From JAHBVY01 sp964415255 (lineage in GTDB: Bacteria > Myxococcota_A > Polyangia > Polyangiales > Polyangiaceae): a DNA stretch of 64,000 nucleotides. Of this stretch, positions 33,172 through 42,087 are shown one piece after another. The stretch covers positions 1 to 64,000 of the forward strand of contig CAYQAC010000004.1 of assembly GCA_964415255.1 (NCBI GenBank), written 5' to 3'. The translations under genes were made by a program, and so were the position numbers. The notes below the pieces were generated by a model that had not been told where the DNA came from, searched no databases, and saw only the letters and a list, made by a program, of their open reading frames with translations. The first letter of the stretch is position 1. Every line of letters starts with the position of its first letter.

Positions 33172-34351
33172 GGCGCGCCGGCGCCTCGTGGCGCAGGGCG
33201 GCGAGCTGTTGGGGGAGGCGCTGGCTTGGCTGCTCGAAATGCAGTCAGGTGGCGTGCCTGATGCTCGCGCCGCCGCGGCGGGTGGAGCTGAGTCGGCGCA
33301 CCAGGCGGACGCGCGTGGCGCGCTCGCTGGAGCGCCGTCAGCTAAGCTGACGGATGCCTGCGCTGCGGCGCTCCGAGAGGGGCGCGTGTTCCTCGACGGG
33401 CGCCGCTTGGATGGCGCGGCGGCCGCCTTGAGGCTCGGCGCGGGGCAGCGGCTTGAGCTAGCGGAGCCGGCGCGCAACACGGAGGAGGCGCCCCGCGTGC
33501 TGCTCACGCACGTGGGGGCGCTCTTGGTGTACAAGCCGAGCGGGCTGCCCAGCGAGGGGGATCGCCGCTCAACGGACTCGCTGGTGAGCCGCTTGGCTGA
33601 GGCGCTAGGGCAGCCGGTGCACGCCGTGAGCCGCTTGGACGCCGAGGTGAGCGGCGTGATGCTGGTGGCCGTTGCCGCAGGGAAACAGCGTGCGGCGGCG
33701 TGGCTCGCGGCGGGGCGCGTGGAGCGGCGCTACGTGGGCGTGGTGCGGGGCGCGCCCGAGCCGGGCGCTGGGACCCATCGTGCGCCGCTCGCCCGGAGCC
33801 CACGGGGGAGAGGCGCGCTGGTGGCGCCGCACGGCAAGCCTGCGGTGACGCACTACGCCACCTTGGAGCAGCTGCCGTTGCCTGGCGCCGTGTGGCGCGG
33901 TGCGCTGCATGGCGCTCGCGGTGCGCTTCATGGCGCCTCCAGGGGTGTGCAGGGTGCTCGCGGCGGGGCGCCGGGCGCCGACGAAGTGAGTCAGTCTGTC
34001 TGCGCAGCACGCGTCGCCTTCCACTTGGAGACGGGGCGCCTGCATCAGATCCGCGCCCACTCGGCGCACGCTGGCCACCCGCTGCTCGGCGACCCGCTGT
34101 ATGGCGGCCCCTCCGCGCTGGTGCTCTCAAGTGGTCAGGTGATCGAGCTGAATCGCGTCTTGCTCCACGCAAGCAGCGTGGTGCTCCACACCGAAGACGG
34201 CCCCGTCAGCGCGACCAGCCCCGAGCCCGCGCTGTTCGAGAGCATCCGCACCGCCTCGCTTGAGGGCGGCCACGGGGAGCCACCCTCTCAGTGCTCCGCG
34301 ACGCATGAACAACGCGCTCAGAGACGTTCATGGCGCATCAGGAGGGAGTGA
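33164..34351 (+). CDS. RluA-family RNA pseudouridine synthase
   Basis: The 395-residue protein overlaps the previous gene by eight bases. Residues about 110-340 hold the RluA core: LLVYKPSGLPSEGD, HAVSRLDAEVSGVMLVA (catalytic Asp in RLD), RRYVGVVRG, and the late block FHLETGRLHQIRAHSAHAGHPLLGDPLYGG. The usual HRLD is SRLD here and the following T/S-SG is VSG, so it is a slightly divergent member. The first 100 residues are Ala-rich with an S4-like stretch (LREGRVFLDGRRLDGAAAAL). It isomerises uridines in rRNA or tRNA. A Gly/Ala-rich insert with repeated HGA/RGAL lies at about 245-275. Confidence 0.88.
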   Translation: MAEARRRLVAQGGELLGEALAWLLEMQSGGVPDARAAAAGGAESAHQADARGALAGAPSAKLTDACAAALREGRVFLDGRRLDGAAAALRLGAGQRLELAEPARNTEEAPRVLLTHVGALLVYKPSGLPSEGDRRSTDSLVSRLAEALGQPVHAVSRLDAEVSGVMLVAVAAGKQRAAAWLAAGRVERRYVGVVRGAPEPGAGTHRAPLARSPRGRGALVAPHGKPAVTHYATLEQLPLPGAVWRGALHGARGALHGASRGVQGARGGAPGADEVSQSVCAARVAFHLETGRLHQIRAHSAHAGHPLLGDPLYGGPSALVLSSGQVIELNRVLLHASSVVLHTEDGPVSATSPEPALFESIRTASLEGGHGEPPSQCSATHEQRAQRRSWRIRRE

Positions 34352-34384
34352 ACCCCCAAACCCTGGGGGTGAGGCGACAGCGGC

Positions 34385-36157
34385 TCAGTTACAGGTCGAG
34401 ATGGCTGAGTTCAGCGCGGCGCTGCCAGCGCCCATGCCGGTGGCGGCGGCGTGGATGGCCTTGGCTTGGCCACAGTTGCCGTTGAACGCGGCGGCCTTGG
34501 CGGCGCCGGGTGCTGATGAACGGACGCGTGATTGGCACTGCGCCTTCTTCGCGGCGTCCGTGCAGCTGCGGTAGAGGCTGGCGGCGGCGGCGGGGTTGCC
34601 CGCGGCGCTGATGCACTGGTCGCAGGCGGCGGTGTTCGTCTGCGGCGCGGGCGTGGGGCTAGCCTTAGGTGTGGGGCCCGGGGTGGGGTTGGCCTTGGGC
34701 GTGGGTGAGGGACTTGGTGAGCTACTACCAGCCGCCGTCTCGCCGGTGTCGTTGCTGGAGTCGTCGCCGGTGGGTGGCGTCTCCAACGTGACCTCGGTCG
34801 CGGTGCCGCCGGCGGTGATGCCACCTTCAGCGGGCTCGAGGATGATGCCGGTGGGGCCGTCGTCCTTCTTACCGGTGACGACCACGACCACGACGATCGC
34901 CACGGCCAGCAACCCCAGCACCCCAGCGAGCCCGAAGATGAGGCCCTTACCACCCCCGCTGGTCTGACGTGGCGGCGGTGGCGGCGGCATCCCCATCACG
35001 GAGCCCCCGCCCATGGGGCCCATCGGCGGTCCACCCATCGGCGGCCCACCCATCGGCCCACCCATCGCCATGGGTGCCCCCATGACGGCGCCCGCCACCG
35101 GCGCAGCCCCGCCCGCGCCAAAATCAGGCACCGCAGCCATCGCCGCGGTGCTCGAGCTACCCAGCTCGTCCCCCGCTGCGGGCGGCTGCTCCACCGTGAT
35201 GCCGCCGCCGCCGGAGAGCTCCGAGTAGAAGGCGACCGCCGTCGGCTGACGCTCCTCACGGTCCTTGCTCAGCGCGCGCATGATCGCCTGCCGCATGTTA
35301 GGCGGCGCGCTCACGCTCTGCGGTGACGCCTCGAACGGCGTCGGCTGCGCGGTCATGTGCTTCGTCGCCCACTCCCAGGGGGTGTCGGCGTCGAAAGGCA
35401 GCTTCCCTGTCAACATCTCGTAGGCCATCACCCCGAGGGAGTAGATGTCGCTGCGCTGGTCGAGCTCTTTCCCGGTGAACTGCTCCGGGCTCATGTAGGG
35501 CGGCGTGCCGAGCACCATGCCTTGCTGGGTGAGCTTGGCCTCCTTCTGGGCGTCCGCTGATTCACTGCGCGCGGCGATGCCGAAATCCAGCACCTTCACG
35601 AAATCTTGCTCGCCGGCGCGCGTGGTGAGGATCACGTTCTCCGGCTTCAGATCGCGGTGCACGACGCCCTGCTTGTGCGCTTCATCTAGCGCGCCGCAGA
35701 TCTGCTTCATCACCTTGAGCACACGCGCGGGGGGCATCGGGCCCTGCTCCACGATGCGGTCGAGCGGCGAGCCGGAGACGAACTCCATCGCGATGTACAA
35801 GGTGCCGTCGGGCATCGACCCGAAGTCGTAGAACTTGATCGTGTTCGGGTGCTCGAGCTGGGAGACGGTGCCGCACTCCCGGTGGAAGCGCGCGAGCACT
35901 GAAGGGTCCTTAGAGAGGTGCGCGTGCAAGGTCTTCACGGCGACCTTGCGCACCGTGGAGCCCATCTGCTGCTCGGCCTCGTAGACGATGCCCATGCCGC
36001 CTTCGCCGAGCACGCGCGTCACGCGGTAGCGCCCGCCGACGATCTGCCCGATCATCGGGTCGGCGCCGGCCTCCTGCTGAGCCGGCAGGATCGCCCCGCA
36101 CCCAGCGCAGAACCGCGCCCCATCAACGTTCTCGTGGTCGCACGCCTCGCACTTCAT
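34385..36157 (-). CDS. Membrane Ser/Thr protein kinase with N-terminal zinc ribbon
   Basis: The 590-residue protein opens with a zinc ribbon (CEACDHENVDGARFCAGCG, Cys4) and then a complete Hanks-type kinase at about 43-310: GEGGMGIVYEAE, VAVKTLH, HRDLKPENVIL, DFGIA and GTPPYMSPEQF. A Pro/Gly/Met-rich linker leads to one membrane segment (about 405-430, VLGLLAVAIVVVVVVTG), then a Thr/Pro linker and a small extracytoplasmic domain with Cys residues (CDQCISAAGNPAAAASLYRS). Kinases of this build are typical of myxobacteria. The outer domain may be a sensor; the ligand is unknown. The gene converges with the pseudouridine synthase gene and is followed by a lipoprotein gene upstream on the same strand. 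Confidence 0.93.
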   Translation of the reverse strand: MKCEACDHENVDGARFCAGCGAILPAQQEAGADPMIGQIVGGRYRVTRVLGEGGMGIVYEAEQQMGSTVRKVAVKTLHAHLSKDPSVLARFHRECGTVSQLEHPNTIKFYDFGSMPDGTLYIAMEFVSGSPLDRIVEQGPMPPARVLKVMKQICGALDEAHKQGVVHRDLKPENVILTTRAGEQDFVKVLDFGIAARSESADAQKEAKLTQQGMVLGTPPYMSPEQFTGKELDQRSDIYSLGVMAYEMLTGKLPFDADTPWEWATKHMTAQPTPFEASPQSVSAPPNMRQAIMRALSKDREERQPTAVAFYSELSGGGGITVEQPPAAGDELGSSSTAAMAAVPDFGAGGAAPVAGAVMGAPMAMGGPMGGPPMGGPPMGPMGGGSVMGMPPPPPPRQTSGGGKGLIFGLAGVLGLLAVAIVVVVVVTGKKDDGPTGIILEPAEGGITAGGTATEVTLETPPTGDDSSNDTGETAAGSSSPSPSPTPKANPTPGPTPKASPTPAPQTNTAACDQCISAAGNPAAAASLYRSCTDAAKKAQCQSRVRSSAPGAAKAAAFNGNCGQAKAIHAAATGMGAGSAALNSAISTCN

Positions 36158-36286
36158 GGCACGCGAAGCCTCGCACGGTTGGCAGCCAATTGGCCACTCT
36201 AAGCGGAAAAAGCTACGCCAGCGCGCGGATTGGCGCAGGGCGACGGCGCTTTCCCGGGCTCATGTGGAGGCAAATGGATCGACGCT

Positions 36287-36874
36287 CTAGGGCGATTCAG
36301 GAGGCCACGGCAGCTCGATGACAGCGTCAGTCGCGCGATCGATCAGCACGGCGCGGCGCGCGCGTGGGCTGGCTGGCACCCGAACCCGCGCCCGAACCTC
36401 GGCGCCTGCCGCCATGCCGAGCGGCTGACGCAGCGGCCGCCGCCCAGCCTGCGGGGGCTCCTCAGCCCCCAGTCCAGGGAAGTCGAAGCGCACGCGCTCC
36501 ACCAGCTCCCGGCCAATCCACAGCTCAATGGCGTAGCGCCCCATCCGCCGCTCCGTCACCACCGGCTTGGGGAACAGCAGGCGACGGGTGCTCTCCACCT
36601 TCACCTCGCCGCCCTGGTGCAGCACCGTGTACTCCCACTGCTCGGCCAGCTGGAGCGGCTCTGGATCCGGAGGCGCCGAGCGCGAGGGCTTGGGAGGCTC
36701 TGGCTGCGCCGCCTCGAGCAGCTCCTCCACGCTCGCTGGCTCGCCGGTGCCCTCCGCCAAGGCATGGTCCACCGTGATCCCCGGCGCCTCGACGCGGTCA
36801 TCTGGGCTGCGCGTCCCCGGCCGCGCGGCGCCACAGCCCACCACCATCATCGTCAGGCAAACTGCCCGAATCAC
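36287..36874 (-). CDS. Predicted lipoprotein of unknown function
   Basis: A GTG at 36874 gives VIRAVCLTMMVVGCGAARPG, a short type II signal peptide; the longer frame to 36976 would put 34 charged residues before it. The 195-residue protein has no family I recognise. Residues 30-75 are Glu/Pro-rich; the rest alternates strands (EQWEYTVLHQGGEVKVEST, RRMGRYAIELWIGRELVERV) and ends in a basic RVRVPASPRARRAVLID segment. It lies 129 bases upstream of the kinase gene on the same strand and may be co-transcribed with it. Confidence 0.68.
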   Translation of the reverse strand: MIRAVCLTMMVVGCGAARPGTRSPDDRVEAPGITVDHALAEGTGEPASVEELLEAAQPEPPKPSRSAPPDPEPLQLAEQWEYTVLHQGGEVKVESTRRLLFPKPVVTERRMGRYAIELWIGRELVERVRFDFPGLGAEEPPQAGRRPLRQPLGMAAGAEVRARVRVPASPRARRAVLIDRATDAVIELPWPPESP

Positions 36875-37018
36875 CTGATGCCGCAGCGCTTCACGACGGC
36901 GTGTGGGCTCAAAAGACAATCTAGCTGACCAACTCGCGACGCGACGCGGAGGCTGGTGGGCGAGGCTCAGGGGCACGGCCTCGCTCTGTCACGGCCGCCG
37001 CGGACTGTAAAGCCCTCG

Positions 37019-37097
37019 CCCTTCACGCGGCCGTTCGGTAGAGGCAGCCCCGCGGCCGCCCTTCACGCAGCCGTTCGGTAGGGGCAGCCCGTGGCCG
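37019..37097 (+). repeat. Two tandem 40-base units in a gene-free stretch
   Basis: CCCTTCACGCGGCCGTTCGG and the following bases to 37058 repeat at 37059-37097 with few changes, and a third partial unit begins at 37098. The gap 36875-37290 contains only this array and the inverted-repeat copy that overlaps its end. The same GGGCAGCC...GGCTGCCC words recur at about 38730-38785. Confidence 0.8.
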
Positions 37098-37232
37098 CCC
37101 TTCACGCAGCGCCGCACTAGTCATTTTGCCTGTCTTATGGGTTGGGGGGTTGGTCCCACCCCAGCGCCTCGCCCGTCGCTGCAGGCACCGCATGTAGGGG
37201 CGCAGCATGCTGCGCCCCTACACCCAGGTGCC
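37077..37232 (+). repeat. 156-bp inverted repeat, left copy
   Basis: Aligned without gaps to the reverse complement of 38588-38743, this copy has 14 mismatches by my count (about 91% identity). It contains the words TTATGGGTTGGGGGGTTGGT and a perfect palindrome at 37194-37221 made of GTAGGGGCGCAGCA and its complement. A degenerate second palindrome follows at about 37249-37273. The pair brackets one lipoprotein gene. Confidence 0.88.
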
Positions 37233-37290
37233 CCCGCGCGTCACCGCACGTAGGCGCAGCCTGCTGCGCCCCAACACCCCAGGTGCCGCC

Positions 37291-38475
37291 CTAAGGCCCC
37301 GTGAACAGCGCCGCAGCCTGCAGCTTCAGCGCGTCTCCTGGCTGCTCCGTGTGGAGCACCTCGCCCGCCGCCTCACGGGAGAAGCGCGCGACGCCGCGCG
37401 CGGCGCCGAGCTCCACCAAGCACACCGCGCCGGTGTCCGGCGTGATGCGGCATGCGGTCACGCGCGTCACGCCCGCCGCCGCGCCGTAGTCACCGAGCGA
37501 AATCAGGCTGCCGTCCAGCCCCACTCGGAGCAGCGACGGGGGGCGCGCGACGCTCGGCGTGCGCAAGAGCAAGAACGCGTCGCTCAGGGCGCGCACGTGG
37601 TGAACTTCACTGACGTCTAGCGGGAGGCCGCTCGCCTCCACCGGGGTCACCGCGCTGCCAGCGCGCAGCCGGAGCTGCGCGCCGCTGCCGGTGAGCAGCA
37701 GCCCGGAGGCGCCCACCGCGAGCAGCGCGTCACCGCCGAGCTCCACGTTGCCCTGACGCGTCCGCACCCGGTTCAGCGCGCCGCACGCAAAATACGGCTC
37801 GCTCCCGTCGAACCAGGCGCCGCTCGGCTCACAGCCGGCCGGCGTCGCGAACGGGAGGTCGTTGGTCTCCGACTCCGGTGGGTAACCCTGTGCGATGAAG
37901 TCAGGCTCCCACAGCCGTAAGACCGCGCCCTCGCGGTAGAGCAAGGCACCGTCAGTAGGACGAACGATGAGCGGCGCGGCGTCACACGGGAAGCCACCCT
38001 CCACGTCCCCTAGGTCTGACGTGGCGGCGACCACCCCACCGCAGCCCCCCGCCTCCAAGTGCGCGAACAGGTACACGGCGCTCGGATCGAACACCTGCGT
38101 CGGGGTCACGCCGCCGGCGCCGGCCGTGCCCCCGGCGCCTCCGCTGCCTGCTTTCCCCGCGGAACCACCCGCGCCTGCGCCGCCTGCGCCCGCGCCGCCG
38201 CTCGTCTGCCCGCCGCCTTGCCCCAGCGGCACCCCAGCGGGGCGGCCCTCTTCACTGCAGCTCAGGCTGAGGGCCAATGACGGCGCGAGCAGCGCGGTCA
38301 GTAGAGCTGACTTGCCGCGCCGCCGCGCGCCCAGCCCTGAGACCGCGCTGAGCGTAGGCGAGCGCGGTGGGCAGCTCGCCGCTCGGCGCAGCTCGCTCGT
38401 GCCAGCGGCTAGGCGATCGCGAGGCGGGGCGGTGGAGCGTGAGGATGAGGGGCGCGCGGAGGCAACTCGCTTCAT
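37291..38475 (-). CDS. Predicted surface lipoprotein inside an inverted-repeat pair
   Basis: The ATG at 38475 is used; an upstream ATG at 38592 would lie inside the repeat. A basic leader precedes LLTALLAPSLALSLSC, a type II signal peptide with unusually long N-region (Cys at about residue 72). A Gly/Ala linker of GGAGAGG units follows, then a beta-rich domain with propeller-like strands (AVYLFAHLEAGGCGGVVAAT, LIVRPTDGALLYREGAVLRL, LLAVGASGLLLTGSGAQLRL). I do not recognise the family. The gene is bracketed by two 156-base inverted repeats, so the segment could have moved as a unit, though no transposase is present. Confidence 0.72.
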   Translation of the reverse strand: MKRVASARPSSSRSTAPPRDRLAAGTSELRRAASCPPRSPTLSAVSGLGARRRGKSALLTALLAPSLALSLSCSEEGRPAGVPLGQGGGQTSGGAGAGGAGAGGSAGKAGSGGAGGTAGAGGVTPTQVFDPSAVYLFAHLEAGGCGGVVAATSDLGDVEGGFPCDAAPLIVRPTDGALLYREGAVLRLWEPDFIAQGYPPESETNDLPFATPAGCEPSGAWFDGSEPYFACGALNRVRTRQGNVELGGDALLAVGASGLLLTGSGAQLRLRAGSAVTPVEASGLPLDVSEVHHVRALSDAFLLLRTPSVARPPSLLRVGLDGSLISLGDYGAAAGVTRVTACRITPDTGAVCLVELGAARGVARFSREAAGEVLHTEQPGDALKLQAAALFTGP

Positions 38476-38587
38476 GGAAGGTGAAGCGTGGCACGGCTGT
38501 GAGGGACGTGCGGTGCCGTGTGGATGCGGGCCGCGTCGTGAGCCGAGGGGGGCCTGGGGGCTGCGGTGTGGAGGTTGGGTGTTGGGA

Positions 38588-38743
38588 GGCACCTGGGGTT
38601 AGGGGCGCAGCGTGCTGCGCCCCTGCGTGCGGTGCCTGCAGTGACGGGCGGGGCCGCGCGTTGGGACCAACCCCCCAACCCATAAGACAGGTAAAATGAC
38701 TAGCGCGGCGCTGCGTGAAGGGCGGCCACGGGCTGCCCCTACC
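38588..38743 (-). repeat. 156-bp inverted repeat, right copy
   Basis: This is the mirror copy of 37077-37232. It carries the palindrome around 38600-38617 (GGGGCGCAGC with GCTGCGCCCC) and AACCCCCCAACCCATAAGAC. The rest of the gap 38476-38825 holds a further GGGCAGCCACGGGGCTGCCC palindrome at about 38762-38781 and no gene. Confidence 0.88.
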
Positions 38744-38825
38744 TGATGGCACCGCGCGAGGGCAGCCACGGGGCTGCCCTGATGCATCGGCGCGGCGAAC
38801 CAGCGCATGGGGCTGGGCTCGGAGC

Positions 38826-41800
38826 TCAGTCGAGCTCTGAGGCGTCGCGCGCCGCGGGGAGCGCGGGGATGAAGCTGCAGTCGTTGCGCGACTGGCAGAG
38901 ATCTGCTGAGAGCTCCTTGCCGCCGGTTTGGAAGTAGCGCCCCACCATGTTCAGCATGAAGAAGCCCACGTCGTAGATCTCCGTTGCGCTGCAGTTGCAC
39001 GGATCTTCACCCTCTTCTGTGCACGCCGCGAGGCAGTTCTTGATGGCGCGGTCGGTGTTCGAGCCGGGCATGTCGAAGCCGTGCTGACCTTCAGGGCGGG
39101 TGTAGGGCACGATGTGCGCGGATTTTCCGCCGAGCAAATCTTCACCCTCGAAGCCGATGCGCATCGGCACATCGATGCGCGGGATCCCGCTGCCCCACAC
39201 GTCGTTGCCACCGCTGAAGTTCTCGATGTCCAAGTGCACGCCGCCGCCCGTCTCTGGGTTGACGTAGCGCATCAGGTTGTGGACACCCTCCGTGGTGTAG
39301 GTGCTGATGTACTTCTCGTTGGCGGGGACGCCGTAGCGCGGATCGTTCTCCAGGTAGGGGACGATGCCTGAGGCGCGCCCCACCAAGATGCCGCCGCTCA
39401 CCGGCACGGAGGTGTCACCCATGGTGGTGATGATCAGCGCGTGAGCGCCGGTGGTCTCCCCGGTGCCCTCATAGGTGATGGGGTTCTTCTGCCAGTACTG
39501 CGCGAGCACCGCTGGGTCGCTTGGGTCGAGCAGCATCTGCGCGAGGCCGCCCATGCGCCGGAAGTCCGGGTGACTGCGCCGCAGGCCGAGCCCCTCCATG
39601 AGCGAGACGAGCGGCTGACCTGCCGTGAACGGCGTGCCCTGGAAGGAGAAGGACTCCTGGAACTGGTCAACCGTGGCGACCAGCACGGCGCCCTCTCGCA
39701 GCTGGCAGTCCTTGCTCGGGAGCACCTGCGGGCCGCGGTAGAAGCGGATCTCCACCGGGTCGTTCAGATCGGCCTCCAGCGAGGTGCGCACCGTGCCCGC
39801 CTCCGAGATGAAGCCACAGCGCCGCACCCCGTTCCGCAGGTTCTCTGTCACCATGGTGTCCCAGGGCTTGAGGCCTGAGACGGTGGCGATGGGGAAGGTG
39901 ATGTCGTCGTTGAGATCGGCGACGATGGTCTCCACCAAGAGCTCCCCGCTGTCTGCGTCGAGCGTGCCCGTGAAGAGCGGCCCCATGGCGCGCAAGATGA
40001 ACGCTTCCGGGACGCCGCCCTGCGTGGAGCGCGGCCCTAGATCGGCGTAGCCGCCGCCGCCCGCCACCGGCGCGATGGCCGAGATGGCTGGCTCCACCCC
40101 GGCGGCGATCATCGCCATGATGCCGCCGAGCGAGCCGCCGAAGAAGTAGAACGGCGAGTCTTTAGAGACGTCTACCTGACCATCGCCGTCGAAGTCGCCC
40201 GCCAAGTCAGGCTGACCATCCCCGTTCGTGTCATGCGCCCAGCGGCGCTGACCGTCGAAGCTGCGGATCACCCGCACGAGCTGCATGTAGTCCAGCGCGA
40301 ACTGGCGCACCATGTCGCGCGTGTGGAACATGTACGATGTCCAGAAGTCAGCCCCGCTGTCTTTCAAGCCGTCGGCGTTTTGATCCACCGCGCGGTCAGA
40401 GAACAGCGCGTCCGCGGTGGCGCCGAGGCCTTGGCCGCCGAGCAGCCCCCGCGCCAGCGTGAGCTCCACCGGTGACAGCGCGAGGCCGTGCGACGGGCCG
40501 TCGATGCCGACCACCGCGAACCCGAGGCGCGCGAAGTAGCTCGACACCTGGAGCACGTCGAAGCGGTTGCCGGTGTAGCCGTGGCCCAAGATGATGACGG
40601 GCACCGCCTTGCCCTCACCCCGCGCCGAGACCTCCTTGCGCGGCACGGACAGCGTGAAGTGCACGTCCTCCGGGTAGGCCGGCGCCGCCTTGCGTGACAA
40701 GTCAGCTGGCCATACTTGAGAGTCGAGCGGCAGCGGGTTGCCTTGCGCGTCCTCTCGGGGGAAGAGCTGCGGTGAGCTGAAGGTGCCGACCGTGAAGTAG
40801 TCGATGGCGGCCGTGCCCTCGTTCAGGGTGTCGTACTCCACCCCGGGTGAGCCGCCGGTGAACTGCTGCTGCACCAGCTCGAGCGCGGGGCGCCACGTCT
40901 CGCCGTGCAAGAGGTGCGGCCGCTTCATGCCGGGGAAGTGGCTCCCCTCATCGCGCATCGCGTGCAGCTTGCTCACCTCCGCGGGGAACTGCTCGCCGAT
41001 GTGCTTCTGCACGCCGTGGCCATACAGCCCGTCGCGCACCGCCTGCCACTCAGCACGGATGGTCTGGGTGGTGAACGAGTAGGTGAAGGCGATGTCCGAG
41101 AGCGATAGCCCCTTGGGGAGCACGTCGAGCAGCGGCTGCAGCTGCTCCGTCTGCCCGAGGTGGTTGATGGTGCGGTAGGGCGAGCCCACGGGCTTGCCGT
41201 CGAGGTCCAAGATGCGCCGCGTGACCACCACAGCGTAAGTGGTGTGATCATCCAGCGGCACGAGGGGCCGCGCGACCAGCGTGTTCGTCTGCCGCTCGTA
41301 GAAGGTCATGATGGCGTCGGCGCGCCCCTTCAGGTCGTCCCACGCCGGCTTGTGCCCTGGGCGGTAGTTGGGGACATCCAGCAGGCCGTCAGCGTCCGTG
41401 TCTTCTGGCGGGTCGAGCACGCCGTTGCCGTTGACGTCTTCACCCGGGTCGAGCACGCCGTTGCCGTTGATGTCCTCACCTGGATCGAGCCGCCCGTTGC
41501 GGTTCCGATCTTCATCGGCCTCTTCGAAGAAGAGGGTCAGCGACTCGCCGCGCGGATCATTCTTCCAGTACAGGCCCTGGCGCTCGAGCACCGACGGGAA
41601 GTTGCCGTTGCCGATGTCCAGGTGCTGGATTTGGCCATAACGGGGGGAGCTGGGCGTGATGTTGATGACGTAGATGGCGTCGTCATCTGTCGCGTAGTCC
41701 ACGTCGCTGTGGCGGTCGATGACGCTCTGGATGTCGATGGGCGCGCTGAACGGCACCACGATAGGCATCAGCACGCCCCAGCCGTCCATGGTGTCCAGCC

Positions 41801-42086
41801 GCTCACGGAGCCGTGACTCGAACTCCGTGACGGCGATCATGGAGGCGTTCACGCGCCGCTTGGTGGGCGACTCCGCGTCGTAGCGGGTGGCGATGTCGTT
41901 CGGCAGCGCGATCTCTGGGAACGGCTTGTGGAAGAAGTCCATCTTCACCGTCACGTTGGCTGACGCTGCCTCCGCGAGCCCTTCAGGCTCGGAGGCGCAG
42001 CTGCCCACGCTGAGCAGCCCGAGGCAGGGCGTGAGCCAGAGGGAGCGGCGGAGGACCCTAGAGGTTAGGCTAGATGACTTTTTCAT
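38826..42086 (-). CDS. Very large lipase/esterase-like lipoprotein with calcium-binding repeats
   Basis: The ATG at 42086 gives a signal peptide ending GLLSVGSC. The 1086-residue protein has, at about 200-240, tandem acidic repeats (RNGRLDPGEDINGNGVLDPG and similar) of the thrombospondin-3/EF-hand calcium type. From about 480 comes an alpha/beta hydrolase: VIILGHGYTGNRFDVLQV, FAVVGIDGPSHG and the nucleophile elbow FGGSLGGIMA (Ser near residue 650). A second calcium-like DTNGDGQPDLAGDFDGDG lies just before it. The C-terminus has several Cys (CLAACTEEGEDPCNC). It resembles bacterial virulence-factor lipases of the Lipase_bact_N group. Its start codon lies two bases from the stop of the barrel gene, so they form an operon. 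Confidence 0.82.
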   Translation of the reverse strand: MKKSSSLTSRVLRRSLWLTPCLGLLSVGSCASEPEGLAEAASANVTVKMDFFHKPFPEIALPNDIATRYDAESPTKRRVNASMIAVTEFESRLRERLDTMDGWGVLMPIVVPFSAPIDIQSVIDRHSDVDYATDDDAIYVINITPSSPRYGQIQHLDIGNGNFPSVLERQGLYWKNDPRGESLTLFFEEADEDRNRNGRLDPGEDINGNGVLDPGEDVNGNGVLDPPEDTDADGLLDVPNYRPGHKPAWDDLKGRADAIMTFYERQTNTLVARPLVPLDDHTTYAVVVTRRILDLDGKPVGSPYRTINHLGQTEQLQPLLDVLPKGLSLSDIAFTYSFTTQTIRAEWQAVRDGLYGHGVQKHIGEQFPAEVSKLHAMRDEGSHFPGMKRPHLLHGETWRPALELVQQQFTGGSPGVEYDTLNEGTAAIDYFTVGTFSSPQLFPREDAQGNPLPLDSQVWPADLSRKAAPAYPEDVHFTLSVPRKEVSARGEGKAVPVIILGHGYTGNRFDVLQVSSYFARLGFAVVGIDGPSHGLALSPVELTLARGLLGGQGLGATADALFSDRAVDQNADGLKDSGADFWTSYMFHTRDMVRQFALDYMQLVRVIRSFDGQRRWAHDTNGDGQPDLAGDFDGDGQVDVSKDSPFYFFGGSLGGIMAMIAAGVEPAISAIAPVAGGGGYADLGPRSTQGGVPEAFILRAMGPLFTGTLDADSGELLVETIVADLNDDITFPIATVSGLKPWDTMVTENLRNGVRRCGFISEAGTVRTSLEADLNDPVEIRFYRGPQVLPSKDCQLREGAVLVATVDQFQESFSFQGTPFTAGQPLVSLMEGLGLRRSHPDFRRMGGLAQMLLDPSDPAVLAQYWQKNPITYEGTGETTGAHALIITTMGDTSVPVSGGILVGRASGIVPYLENDPRYGVPANEKYISTYTTEGVHNLMRYVNPETGGGVHLDIENFSGGNDVWGSGIPRIDVPMRIGFEGEDLLGGKSAHIVPYTRPEGQHGFDMPGSNTDRAIKNCLAACTEEGEDPCNCSATEIYDVGFFMLNMVGRYFQTGGKELSADLCQSRNDCSFIPALPAARDASELD

Positions 42087-42087
42087 A

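Noticed and set aside
37291..38743. Insertion sequence
   Set aside because: Despite the inverted repeats, the enclosed gene is a lipoprotein without transposase motifs, so it is described as a repeat-bracketed segment only.
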